A stretch of 64,000 bases of DNA, taken from Eledone cirrhosa. Its lineage: Eukaryota; Mollusca; Cephalopoda; Octopoda; Eledonidae. Positions 29,431 through 43,315 of this stretch are shown piece by piece. A program made the position numbers and the translations under genes. The notes under the pieces were generated by a model. That model saw only the letters and a list, made by a program, of their open reading frames with translations, ran no database searches and had not been told where the DNA came from. The stretch is from NCBI GenBank assembly GCA_964016885.1, contig OZ024742.1, positions 14,116,622-14,180,621 on the forward strand, written 5' to 3'. The first letter of the stretch is position 1, and each line of letters opens with the position of its first letter.

Positions 29431-32400
29431 GTAACCTCAATGTGAGACCTAACCCTAGAAATGACCACCTAACCTAGTCTAACCTCAATGTGAGACCTTG
29501 TAACCCTAGAAGTGACCACCTGACCTAGTCTAGCCTCAATGTGAGACCTAACGCTCGAAGTGAACACCTGACCTAGTCTAGCCTCAATGTGAGACCATCT
29601 AACCCTAGAAGTGACCACCTTACCTAGTCTAGTCTCAATGTGAGACCTAACCCTAGAAGTGAACACCTGACCTAGTCTAGCCTCAATGTGAGACCTAACC
29701 CTAGAAGTGACCACCTGACCTAATCGAGCCTCAATGTGAGACTATCTAACCCAAGAAGTGACCACCTGACCTAGTCTAACCTCAATGTGAGACCATCTAA
29801 CGCAAGAAGTGACCACCTGACCTAGTGTAACCTCAATGTGAGACCTTCTAACCCTAGAACTGACCACCTGACCTAATCTAGTCTCAATGTGAGACAATCT
29901 AACCCAAGAAGTGACCAGCTGACCTAGTCTAGCCTCAATGTGAGACTTCTAACCCTAGAAGTGACAACCTGACCGAGTGTAAACTGAATGTGAGACCTTC
30001 TAACCCAAGAAGTAACCACCTGACCTAGTCTAGCCTCCAATGTGAGACCTAATCCTAGAAGTGACCACCTGACCTAGTCTAGCCTCAATGTGAGACCTAA
30101 CCCTAGCAGTGACCACCTGACCTAGTCTAGCCTCAATGTGAGACCTAACCTTAGAAGGGACCACCTGACCTAATCTAGACTCAATGTGAGATTATCTAAC
30201 CCAAGAAGTGACCAGCTGACCTAGTCTAACCTCAATGTGAGACTTCTAACCCTAGAAGTGACAACCTGACCTAGTGTAAACTGAATGTGAGACCTTTTAA
30301 CCCAAGAAGTGACCATCTGACCTAGTCTAGCCTCAATGTGAGACGATCTAACCCAAGAAGTGACCTGACCTAGTGTAACCTCAATGAGACCTTCTAACAC
30401 TATAAGCGACCATCTGACCTAGTCCAGCCTCAATGTGAGATCTTCTAACCCTTGAAGTGACCACCTTACCTAGTCTAGCCTCATTTGGAGACCTAACTCT
30501 AGAAGTGACCACCTGACCTAGTCGAACCTCAATGTGAGACCTAACCCTAGAAGTGACCACCTGACTTAGTCTAGCCTCAATGTGAGACCTAACCCTAGAA
30601 GTGACCACCTGACCTACTGTAGCCTCAATGTGAGAGTATCTAACCCAAAAAGTGACCACCTGACCTAGTCTAGCCTCAATGTGAGACCATCTAACCCTAG
30701 AAGTGACCACCTGACCTAATCTAACCTCAATGTGAGACCTCTAACCCTAGAACTGAACAGCTGACCTTGTCTAGCCTCAATGTATGACCTATCCCTAGAA
30801 GTGACCACCTGACCTAGTCTAGTCTCAATGTAAGACCTAACCCTAGAAGTGACCACCTGACCTTGTCTAGCCTCAATGTGAGACCATCTAACGCAAGAAG
30901 TGACCACCTGACCTAGTTTAACCTCAATGTGAGACCTAACCCTAGAAGTGACCACCTGACCTAGTCTAACCTCAATGTGAGACCTAACCCTAGAAGTGAC
31001 CACCTGACCTAGTCTAGCCTCAATGTGAGACAATCTAATGCAAGATGTGACCACCTGACCTAGTGTGACCTCAATGTGAGACCTTCTACCCTAGAAGTGA
31101 CCACCTGACCTAATCTAGTCTCAATGTGAGACTATCTAACCCAAGAAGTGACCACCTTACCTAGTCTAGTCTCAATGTGAGACCTAACCCTAGAAGTGAC
31201 CACCTGACCTAGTCTAGCCTCAATGTGAGATCTAACCCTAGAAGTGACAACCTGACCTAGTCTAGCCTCAATGTGAGACTTCTAACCCTAGAAGTGACGA
31301 CCTGACCTAGTGTAAACTGAATGTGAGACCTAACCCAAGAAGTGACCACCTGACCTAGTCTAGCTACAATGAGAGATCTTCTAACCCTTGAATTGACCAC
31401 CTGACCTAGTCTAGCCTCATTGTGAGACCTAACCCTAGAAGTGACCACCTGACCTAGTCTAACCTCAATGTGAGACCTAACCCTAGCAGTGACCACCTGA
31501 CCTAGTCTAGCCTCAATGTGAGATAATCTAATGCAAGATGTGACCACCTGACCTAGTGTAACCTCAATGTGAGACCTTCTAACCGTAGAAGTGACCACCT
31601 GACCTAATCTAGTCTCAATGTGAGACTATCTAACCCAAGAAGTGACCACCTTATCTAGTCTAGTCTCAATGTGAGACCTAGCCCTAGAAATGACCACCTG
31701 ACCTAGTCTAGCCTCAATGTGAGACCTAACCCTAGAAGTGACCACCTGACCTAGTCTAGCCTCAATGTGAGAGTATCTAACACAAGAAGTGACCATCTGA
31801 CCTAGTCTAACCTCAAAGTGAGACCTCTAACCCTAGAAGTGACCACCTGACCTTGTCTAGCCTCAATGTTTGACCTTCTTTCCCTAGAAGTGACCACCTG
31901 ACCTAGTCTAGCCTCCATGTGAGATCATCTAACGCAAGAAGTGACCACCTGACCTAGTGTAACCTCAATGTGAGACCTAACCCTAGAAGTGACCACCTGA
32001 CCTAATCTAGTCTCAATGTGAGACTATCTAACCCAAGAAGTGACCAGTTGACCTAGTGTAAACTGAATGTGAGACCTAACCCAAGAAGTGACCACCTGAC
32101 CTAGTCTAGATACAATGTGAGATCTTCTAACCCTTGAATTGACCACCTGACCTAGTCTAACCTCAATGTGAGACCTTCTAACCCTAAAAGTGACCACCTG
32201 ACCTAGTCTAGCCTCAATGTGAGACCTTCTAACCCTAGAAGTGAACACCTGACCTAGTCTAGCCTCAATGTGAGACCTAACCCTAGAAGTGACCACCTGA
32301 CCTAGTCTAGTCTCAATATGAGACCTTCTAACCTTAAAAGTGACCACCTGACCTAATCTAGTCTCAATGTGAGACTATCTAACCCAAGAAGTGACCAGCT

Positions 32401-33730
32401 GACCTAGTCTTGCCTCAATGTGAGACTTCTAACCCTAGAAGTGACAACCTGACCTAGTGTAAACTGAATGTGAGACCTTCTAACCCAAGAAGTTACCACC
32501 TGACCTAGTCTAGCTACAATGTGAGATCTTCTAACCCTTGAATTGACCACCTGACCTAGTCTAGCCTCATTGTGAGACCTAACCCTAGAAGTGACCACCT
32601 GACCTAGTCTAGTCTCAATGTGAGACTATCTAACCCAAGAAGTGACCAGCTGACCTAGTCTTGCCTCAATGTGAGACTTCTAACCCTAGAAGTGACAACC
32701 TGACCTAGTGTAAACTGAATGTGAGACCTTCTAACCCAAGAAGTTACCACCTGACCTAGTCTAGCTACAATGTGAGATCTTCTAACCCTTGAATTGACCA
32801 CCTGACCTAGTCTAGCCTCATTGTGAGACCTAACCCTAGAAGTGACCACCTGACCTAGTCTAGCCTCAATGTTTGACCTTCTATCCCTAGAAGTGACCAC
32901 CTGACCTAGTCTAGCCTCAATGTGAGATAATCTAACGCAAGAAGTGACCACCTGACCTAGTGTAACCTCAATGTGAGACCTAACCCTAGAAGTGACCACC
33001 TGACCTAATCTAGTCTCAATGTGAGACTCTAACCCAGGAAGTGACCAGCTGACCTAGTCTAGCCTCAATGTGAGACTTCTAACCCTAGAAGTGACAACCT
33101 GACCGAGTGTAAACTGAATGTGAGACCTTCTAACCCAAGAAGTGACCACCTGACCTAGTCTAGCCTCAATGTGAGATGATCTAACCCAAGAAGTGACCAC
33201 CTGACCTAGTCTAGCCTCCAATGTGAGACCTAATCCTAGAAGTGACCACCTGACCTAGTCTAGCCTCAATGTGAGACCTAACCCTAGAAGTGACCACCTG
33301 ACCTAGTCTAGCCTCAATGTGAGATCTTACTCTAGAAGTGACCACCTGACCTATTCTAGCCTCAATGTGAGACCTAACCCTAGAAGTGACCACCTGACCT
33401 AGTCTAGCCTCAATGTGAGACCTAACCTTAGAAGTGACCACCTGATCTAATCTAGTCTCAATGTGAGACTATCTAACCCAAGAAGTGACCAGCTGACCTA
33501 GTCTAGCCTCAATGTGAGACCTTGTAACCCTAGAAGTGACCACCTGACCTAGTCTAGTCTCAATGTGAGACCTAACTCTCGAAGTGAACACCTGACCTAG
33601 TCTAGCCTCAATGTGAGACCATCTAACCCTAGAAGTGACCACCTTACCTAGTCTAGTCTCATTGTGAGACCTAACCCTAGATGTGAACACCTGACCTAGT
33701 CTAGTCTCAATGTGAGATCTAACCCTAGAA
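29431..33730 (+). repeat. Block C monomer order
   Basis: This is a more heterogeneous run of monomers, with signposts TTGAATTGACCACC, CTAGCTACAATG, TAGTCTTGCCTC and CATCTCACATC-free 48-bp units. An internal duplication of about 251 bp is visible at 32404-32654 versus 32655-32905. Parts recur at about 37.0-38.4 kb, 39.5-40.9 kb and 41.2-43.3 kb. Confidence 0.7.
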
Positions 33731-36224
33731 GTGACCACCTGACCTAATCTAGCCTCAATGTGAGACTATCTAACCCAAGAAGTGACCACCTGACCTAGAC
33801 TAGCCTCAATGTGAGACCATCTAACCCTAGAAGTGACCACCTTACCTAGTCTAACCTCAATGTGAGACCTCTAACCCTAGAAGTGACCAGCTGACCTTGT
33901 CTAGCCACGATCTTTGACCTTCTAACCCAAGAAGTGACCAGCTGACCTAGTCTAGCCTCAATGTGAGACTTCTAATCCTAGAAGTGACAACCTGACCTAG
34001 TGTAAACTGAATGTGAGACCTTCTAACCCAAGAAGTGACCATCTGACCTAGTCTAGCCTCAATGTGAGACGATCTAACCCAAGAAGTGACCTCCTGACCT
34101 AGTGTAACCTCAATGAGACCTAACACGAGAAGCGACCATCTGACTTAGTCCAGCCTCAATGTGAGATCTTCTAACCCTTGAAGTGACCACCTGACCTAGT
34201 CTAGCCTCATTTGGAGACCTAACCCTAGAAGTGACCACCTGACCTAGTCTAACCTCAATGTGAGACCTAACCCTAGAAGTGACCACCTGACCTACTGTAG
34301 CCTCAATGTGAGAGTATCTAACCCAAGAAGTGACCACCTGACCTAGTCTAGCCTCAATGTGAGACCATCTAACCCTAGAATTGACCACCTGACCTAATCT
34401 AACCTCAATGTGAGACCTCTAACCCTAGAACTGAACATCTGACCTTGTCTAGCCTCAATGTATGACTTATCCCTAGAAGTGATCACCTGACCTAGTCTAG
34501 CCTCAATGTGAGACCATCTAACGCAAAAAGTGACCACCTGACCTAGTGTAACCTCAATGTGAGATCTAACCCTAGAAGTGACCACCTCACTTAGTCTAGC
34601 CTGAATGTGAGACCTTCTAACCTTAGAAGTGACCACCTGAGCTAATCTAGTCTCAATGTGAGACTATCTAACCCAAGAAGTGACCAGCTGACCTAGTCTA
34701 GCCTCAATGTGAGACGATCTAACCCAAGAAGTGACCACCTGAACTGGTGTAACCTCAATGAGACCTAACCCTAGAAGTGACAACCTGACCTAGTGTAAAC
34801 TGAATGTGAGACCTAACCCTAGAAGTGACAACCTGACCTAGTGTAAACTGAATGTGAGACCTAACCCAAGAAGTGACCACCTGACCTAGTCTAGCCTCAA
34901 TGTGAGACGATCTAACCCAAGAAGTGACCACCTGAACTAGTGTAACCTCAATGAGACCTAACCCTAGAAGTGACAACCTGACCTAGTCTAGCCTCAATGT
35001 GAGACCTAACCCTAGCAGTGACTACCTGACCTAGTCTAGCCTCAACGTGAGACCTAACCCTAGAAGTGATTACCTGACCTAATCTAGCCTCAATGTGAGA
35101 CTATCTAACCCAAGAAGTGACCACCTGACCTAGTCTAGCCTCAATGTGAGACCATCTAACCCTAGAAGTGACCACCTGACCTAGTCTAACCTCAATGTGA
35201 GACCTCTAACCCTAGAAATGACCAGCTGACCTTGTCTAGCCTCAATGTTTGACCTTCTATCCCTAGAAGTGACCACCTGACCTAGTCTAGCCTCAACGTG
35301 AGATAATCTAACGCAAGAAGTGACCACCTGACCTAGTGTAACCTCAATGTGAGACCTAACCCTAGAAGTGACCAGCTGACCTAGTCTAGCCTCAATGTGA
35401 GACTTCTAACCCTAGAAGTGACAACCTGACCGAGTGTAAACTGAATGTGAGACCTAACCCTAGAAGTGATCAGCTGACCTAGTCTAGCCTCAATGTGTGA
35501 CCTATCCCTAGAAGTGACCACCTGACCTAGTGTAACCTAACCCTAGAAGTGACCAACTGACCTAGTCTAGCCTAAATGTGAGACCTAACCCTAGAAGTGA
35601 CCACCTGACCTAGTCTAGCCTCAATGTGAGACCATCTAACGCAAGAAGTGACCACCTGACCTAGTGTAACCTCATTGTGAGACATAACCCTAGAAGTGAC
35701 CACCTGACCTAGTCTAACCTCAATGTGAGACCTTTTAACCCTAGAAGTGACCACCTGACCTAGTCTAGCCTCAATGTGAGACCTAACCCTAGAAGTGACC
35801 ACCTGACCTAGTCTAGCCTCAATGTGAGATTTCTAAACCTAGAAGTGACAACCTAACCAAGTGTAAACTGAATGTGAGACCTAACCCAAGAAGTGACCAT
35901 CTGACATAGTCTAGCCTCAATGTGAGACCTAACCCTAGAAGTGACCACCTCACCTAGTCTAACCTCAATGTGAGACCTCTAACCCTAGAAGTGACCAGCT
36001 GACCTTGTCTAGCCTCAATGTGTGACTTATCCCTAGAAGTGACCACCTGACCTAGTGTAACCTAAACCTAGAAGTGACCACCTGACCTTGTCTAGCCTCA
36101 CTGTGAGACCATCTAACGCAAGGAGTGACCACCTGACCTAGTGTAACCTCAATGTGAGAACTTCTAACCCTAGAAGTGACCACTTACCTAGTCTAACCTC
36201 AATGTGAGACCTAACCCTAGAAGT
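33730..36224 (+). repeat. Block B monomer order, third copy (partial)
   Basis: Markers match 26235 onward at a spacing of 7,505 bp (for example the CACGATCTTTGACC monomer and the CTCATTTGGAGACC monomer). Towards 36 kb the copy has lost one monomer and gained others, after which the spacing to the earlier copy becomes 7,553 bp. Confidence 0.75.
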
Positions 36225-39200
36225 GACCACCAGACCTAGTCTAGCCTCAATGTGAGACCTTCTAACCCTAGAAGTGACCACCTTACCTAGTCTAGTCTCA
36301 ATGTGAGACCTAACCCTAGAAGTGACCACCTGACCTAGTCTAGCCTCAATGTGAGATCTTACTCTAGAAGTGACCACCTGACCTAGTCTAGCCTCAATGT
36401 GAGACCTAACCCTAGAAGTGACCACCTGACCTAGTCTAGCCTCAATGTGAGACCTAACCTTAGAAGTGACCACCTGACCTAATCTAGTCTCAATTTTAGA
36501 CTATCTAACCCAAGAAGTGACCAGCTGACCTAGTCTAGCCTCAATGTGAGACCTAACTCTCGAAGTGAACACCTGACCTGGTCTAGCCTCAATGTGAGAC
36601 CATCTAACCCTAGAAGTGACCACCTTACCTAGTCTAGTCTCATTGTGAGACCTAACCCTAGAAGTGAACACCTGACCTAGTCTAGTCTCAATGTGAGACC
36701 TAACCCTAGAAGTGACCACCTGACCTAATCTAGCCTCAATGTGAGACTATCTAACCCAAGAAGTGACCACCTGACCTAGTCTAGCCTCAATGTGAGACCA
36801 TCTAACCCTAGAAGTGACCACCTTACCTAGTCTAACCTCAATGTGAGACCTCTAACCCTAGAAGTGACCAGCTGACCTTGTCTAGCCACAATCTTTGACT
36901 TTCTATCCCTAGAAGTGACCACCTGACCTAGTCTAGCCTCAATGTGAGATAATCTAACGCAAGAAGTGACCACCTGACCTAGTGTAACCTCAATGTGAGA
37001 CCTAACCCTAGAAATGACCACCTAACCTAGTCTAACCTCAATGTGAGACCTTGTAACCCTAGAAGTGACCACCTGACCTAGTCTAGCCTCAATGTGAGAC
37101 CTAACGCTCGAAGTGAACACCTGACCTAGTCTAGCCTCAATGTGAGACCATCTAACCCTAGAAGTGACCACCTTACCTAGTCTAGTCTCAATGTGAGACC
37201 TAACCCTAGAAGTGAACACCTGACCTAGTCTAGCCTCAATGTGAGACCTAACCCTAGAAGTGACCACCTGACCTAATCGAGCCTCAATGTGAGACTATCT
37301 AACCCAAGAAGTGACCACCTGACCTAGTCTAACCTCAATGTGAGACCATCTAACGCAAGAAGTGACCACCTGACCTAGTGTAACCTCAATGTGAGACCTT
37401 CTAACCCTAGAACTGACCACCTGACCTAATCTAGTCTCAATGTGAGACAATCTAACCCAAGAAGTGACCAGCTGACCTAGTCTAGCCTCAATGTGAGACT
37501 TCTAACCCTAGAAGTGACAACCTGACCGAGTGTAAACTGAATGTGAGACCTTCTAACCCAAGAAGTAACCACCTGACCTAGTCTAGCCTCCAATGTGAGA
37601 CCTAATCCTAGAAGTGACCACCTGACCTAGTCTAGCCTCAATGTGAGACCTAACCCTAGCAGTGACCACCTGACCTAGTCTAGCCTCAATGTGAGACCTA
37701 ACCTTAGAAGGGACCACCTGACCTAATCTAGACTCAATGTGAGATTATCTAACCCAAGAAGTGACCAGCTGACCTAGTCTAACCTCAATGTGAGACTTCT
37801 AACCCTAGAAGTGACAACCTGACCTAGTGTAAACTGAATGTGAGACCTTTTAACCCAAGAAGTGACCATCTGACCTAGTCTAGCCTCAATGTGAGACGAT
37901 CTAACCCAAGAAGTGACCTGACCTAGTGTAACCTCAATGAGACCTTCTAACACTATAAGCGACCATCTGACCTAGTCCAGCCTCAATGTGAGATCTTCTA
38001 ACCCTTGAAGTGACCACCTTACCTAGTCTAGCCTCATTTGGAGACCTAACTCTAGAAGTGACCACCTGACCTAGTCGAACCTCAATGTGAGACCTAACCC
38101 TAGAAGTGACCACCTGACTTAGTCTAGCCTCAATGTGAGACCTAACCCTAGAAGTGACCACCTGACCTACTGTAGCCTCAATGTGAGAGTATCTAACCCA
38201 AAAAGTGACCACCTGACCTAGTCTAGCCTCAATGTGAGACCATCTAACCCTAGAAGTGACCACCTGACCTAATCTAACCTCAATGTGAGACCTCTAACCC
38301 TAGAACTGAACAGCTGACCTTGTCTAGCCTCAATGTATGACCTATCCCTAGAAGTGACCACCTGACCTAGTCTAGTCTCAATGTAAGACCTAACCCTAGA
38401 AGTGACTACCTTACCTAGTGTAACCTAAACCTAGAAGTGACCACCTGACCTTGTCTAGCCTCAATGTGAGACCATCTAACGCAAGAAGTGACCACCTGAC
38501 CTAGTTTAACCTCAATGTGAGACCTTCTAACCCTAGAAGTGACCACCTGACCTAGTCTAACCTCAATGTGAGACCTAACCCTAGAAGTGACCACCTGACC
38601 TAGTCTAGCCTCAATGTGAGACAATCTAATGCAAGATGTGACCACCTGACCTAGTGTGACCTCAATGTGAGACCTTCTACCCTAGAAGTGACCACCTGAC
38701 CTAATCTAGTCTCAATGTGAGACTATCTAACCCAAGAAGTGACCACCAGACCTAGTCTAGCCTCAATGTGAGACCTTCTAACCCTAGAAGTGACCACCTT
38801 ACCTAGTCTAGTCTCAATGTGAGACCTAACCCTAGAAGTGACCACCTGACCTAGTCTAGCCTCAATGTGAGATCTTACTCTAGAAGTGACCACCTGACCT
38901 AGTCTAGCCTCAATGTGAGACCTAACCCTAGAAGTGACCACCTGACCTAGTCTAGCCTCAATGTGAGACCTAACCTTAGAAGTGACCACCTGACCTAATC
39001 TAGTCTCAATTTTAGACTATCTAACCCAAGAAGTGACCAGCTGACCTAGTCTAGCCTCAATGTGAGACCTAACTCTCGAAGTGAACACCTGACCTGGTCT
39101 AGCCTCAATGTGAGACCATCTAACCCTAGAAGTGACCACCTTACCTAGTCTAGTCTCATTGTGAGACCTAACCCTAGAAGTGAACACCTGACCTAGTCTA

Positions 39201-41256
39201 GTCTCAATGTGAGACCTAACCCTAGAAGTGACCACCTGACCTAATCTAGCCTCAATGTGAGACTATCTAACCCAAGAAGTGACCACCTGACCTAGTCTAG
39301 CCTCAATGTGAGACCATCTAACCCTAGAAGTGACCACCTTACCTAGTCTAACCTCAATGTGAGACCTCTAACCCTAGAAGTGACCAGCTGACCTTGTCTA
39401 GCCACAATCTTTGACTTTCTATCCCTAGAAGTGACCACCTGACCTAGTCTAGCCTCAATGTGAGATAATCTAACGCAAGAAGTGACCACCTGACCTAGTG
39501 TAACCTCAATGTGAGACCTAACCCTAGAAATGACCACCTAACCTAGTCTAACCTCAATGTGAGACCTTGTAACCCTAGAAGTGACCACCTGACCTAGTCT
39601 AGCCTCAATGTGAGACCTAACGCTCGAAGTGAACACCTGACCTAGTCTAGCCTCAATGTGAGACCATCTAACCCTAGAAGTGACCACCTTACCTAGTCTA
39701 GTCTCAATGTGAGACCTAACCCTAGAAGTGAACACCTGACCTAGTCTAGCCTCAATGTGAGACCTAACCCTAGAAGTGACCACCTGACCTAATCGAGCCT
39801 CAATGTGAGACTATCTAACCCAAGAAGTGACCACCTGACCTAGTCTAACCTCAATGTGAGACCATCTAACGCAAGAAGTGACCACCTGACCTAGTGTAAC
39901 CTCAATGTGAGACCTTCTAACCCTAGAACTGACCACCTGACCTAATCTAGTCTCAATGTGAGACAATCTAACCCAAGAAGTGACCAGCTGACCTAGTCTA
40001 GCCTCAATGTGAGACTTCTAACCCTAGAAGTGACAACCTGACCGAGTGTAAACTGAATGTGAGACCTTCTAACCCAAGAAGTAACCACCTGACCTAGTCT
40101 AGCCTCCAATGTGAGACCTAATCCTAGAAGTGACCACCTGACCTAGTCTAGCCTCAATGTGAGACCTAACCCTAGCAGTGACCACCTGACCTAGTCTAGC
40201 CTCAATGTGAGACCTAACCTTAGAAGGGACCACCTGACCTAATCTAGACTCAATGTGAGATTATCTAACCCAAGAAGTGACCAGCTGACCTAGTCTAACC
40301 TCAATGTGAGACTTCTAACCCTAGAAGTGACAACCTGACCTAGTGTAAACTGAATGTGAGACCTTTTAACCCAAGAAGTGACCATCTGACCTAGTCTAGC
40401 CTCAATGTGAGACGATCTAACCCAAGAAGTGACCTGACCTAGTGTAACCTCAATGAGACCTTCTAACACTATAAGCGACCATCTGACCTAGTCCAGCCTC
40501 AATGTGAGATCTTCTAACCCTTGAAGTGACCACCTTACCTAGTCTAGCCTCATTTGGAGACCTAACTCTAGAAGTGACCACCTGACCTAGTCGAACCTCA
40601 ATGTGAGACCTAACCCTAGAAGTGACCACCTGACTTAGTCTAGCCTCAATGTGAGACCTAACCCTAGAAGTGACCACCTGACCTACTGTAGCCTCAATGT
40701 GAGAGTATCTAACCCAAAAAGTGACCACCTGACCTAGTCTAGCCTCAATGTGAGACCATCTAACCCTAGAAGTGACCACCTGACCTAATCTAACCTCAAT
40801 GTGAGACCTCTAACCCTAGAACTGAACAGCTGACCTTGTCTAGCCTCAATGTATGACCTATCCCTAGAAGTGACCACCTGACCTAGTCTAGTCTCAATGT
40901 AAGACCTAACCCTAGAAGTGACTACCTTACCTAGTGTAACCTAAACCTAGAAGTGACCACCTGACCTTGTCTAGCCTCAATGTGAGACCATCTAACGCAA
41001 GAAGTGACCACCTGACCTAGTTTAACCTCAATGTGAGACCTTCTAACCCTAGAAGTGACCACCTGACCTAGTCTAACCTCAATGTGAGACCTAACCCTAG
41101 AAGTGACCACCTGACCTAGTCTAGCCTCAATGTGAGACAATCTAATGCAAGATGTGACCACCTGACCTAGTGTGACCTCAATGTGAGACCTTCTACCCTA
41201 GAAGTGACCACCTGACCTAATCTAGTCTCAATGTGAGACTATCTAACCCAAGAAGT
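36225..41256 (+). repeat. 2,516-bp tandem duplication
   Basis: Copy 1 is 36225-38740 and copy 2 is 38741-41256. The start of each copy is marked by the GACCACCAGACC monomer, at 36225 and 38741. Markers between them (CTCAATTTTAGAC, ACGCTCGAAGTG, GAAGGGACCACC, CTATAAGCGACC) all repeat at exactly 2,516 bp. The two copies look identical by eye, making this one of the youngest events in the array. Confidence 0.9.
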
Positions 41257-43315
41257 GACCACCTTACCTAGTCTAGTCTCAATGTGAGACCTAACCCTAG
41301 AAGTGACCACCTGACCTAGTCTAGCCTCAATGTGAGATCTAACCCTAGAAGTGACAACCTGACCTAGTCTAGCCTCAATGTGAGACTTCTAACCCTAGAA
41401 GTGACGACCTGACCTAGTGTAAACTGAATGTGAGACCTAACCCAAGAAGTGACCACCTGACCTAGTCTAGCTACAATGAGAGATCTTCTAACCCTTGAAT
41501 TGACCACCTGACCTAGTCTAGCCTCATTGTGAGACCTAACCCTAGAAGTGACCACCTGACCTAGTCTAACCTCAATGTGAGACCTAACCCTAGCAGTGAC
41601 CACCTGACCTAGTCTAGCCTCAATGTGAGATAATCTAATGCAAGATGTGACCACCTGACCTAGTGTAACCTCAATGTGAGACCTTCTAACCGTAGAAGTG
41701 ACCACCTGACCTAATCTAGTCTCAATGTGAGACTATCTAACCCAAGAAGTGACCACCTTATCTAGTCTAGTCTCAATGTGAGACCTAGCCCTAGAAATGA
41801 CCACCTGACCTAGTCTAGCCTCAATGTGAGACCTAACCCTAGAAGTGACCACCTGACCTAGTCTAGCCTCAATGTGAGAGTATCTAACACAAGAAGTGAC
41901 CATCTGACCTAGTCTAACCTCAAAGTGAGACCTCTAACCCTAGAAGTGACCACCTGACCTTGTCTAGCCTCAATGTTTGACCTTCTTTCCCTAGAAGTGA
42001 CCACCTGACCTAGTCTAGCCTCCATGTGAGATCATCTAACGCAAGAAGTGACCACCTGACCTAGTGTAACCTCAATGTGAGACCTAACCCTAGAAGTGAC
42101 CACCTGACCTAATCTAGTCTCAATGTGAGACTATCTAACCCAAGAAGTGACCAGTTGACCTAGTGTAAACTGAATGTGAGACCTAACCCAAGAAGTGACC
42201 ACCTGACCTAGTCTAGATACAATGTGAGATCTTCTAACCCTTGAATTGACCACCTGACCTAGTCTAACCTCAATGTGAGACCTTCTAACCCTAAAAGTGA
42301 CCACCTGACCTAGTCTAGCCTCAATGTGAGACCTTCTAACCCTAGAAGTGAACACCTGACCTAGTCTAGCCTCAATGTGAGACCTAACCCTAGAAGTGAC
42401 CACCTGACCTAGTCTAGTCTCAATATGAGACCTTCTAACCTTAGAAGTGACCACCTGACCTAATCTAGTCTCAATGTGAGACTATCTAACCCAAGAAGTG
42501 ACCAGCTGACCTAGTCTTGCCTCAATGTGAGACTTCTAACCCTAGAAGTGACAACCTGACCTAGTGTAAACTGAATGTGAGACCTTCTAACCCAAGAAGT
42601 TACCACCTGACCTAGTCTAGCTACAATGTGAGATCTTCTAACCCTTGAATTGACCACCTGACCTAGTCTAGCCTCATTGTGAGACCTAACCCTAGAAGTG
42701 ACCACCTGACCTAGTCTAGTCTCAATGTGAGACTATCTAACCCAAGAAGTGACCAGCTGACCTAGTCTTGCCTCAATGTGAGACTTCTAACCCTAGAAGT
42801 GACAACCTGACCTAGTGTAAACTGAATGTGAGACCTTCTAACCCAAGAAGTTACCACCTGACCTAGTCTAGCTACAATGTGAGATCTTCTAACCCTTGAA
42901 TTGACCACCTGACCTAGTCTAGCCTCATTGTGAGACCTAACCCTAGAAGTGACCACCTGACCTAGTCTAGCCTCAATGTTTGACCTTCTATCCCTAGAAG
43001 TGACCACCTGACCTAGTCTAGCCTCAATGTGAGATAATCTAACGCAAGAAGTGACCACCTGACCTAGTGTAACCTCAATGTGAGACCTAACCCTAGAAGT
43101 GACCACCTGACCTAATCTAGTCTCAATGTGAGACTCTAACCCAGGAAGTGACCAGCTGACCTAGTCTAGCCTCAATGTGAGACTTCTAACCCTAGAAGTG
43201 ACAACCTGACCGAGTGTAAACTGAATGTGAGACCTTCTAACCCAAGAAGTGACCACCTGACCTAGTCTAGCCTCAATGTGAGATGATCTAACCCAAGAAG
43301 TGACCACCTGACCTA
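41257..43315 (+). repeat. Second copy of a block C segment, offset 10,107 bp
   Basis: The sequence matches about 31150-33208 at a constant offset of 10,107 bp, including the ~251-bp internal duplication (42511 and 42762 versus 32404 and 32655). Identity ends near 43310, where the earlier copy enters a CTCCAATG monomer and this one a GACGATCTAACC monomer. The offset equals the sum of the insertions between the two copies, so it is a consequence of the other duplications. Confidence 0.8.
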
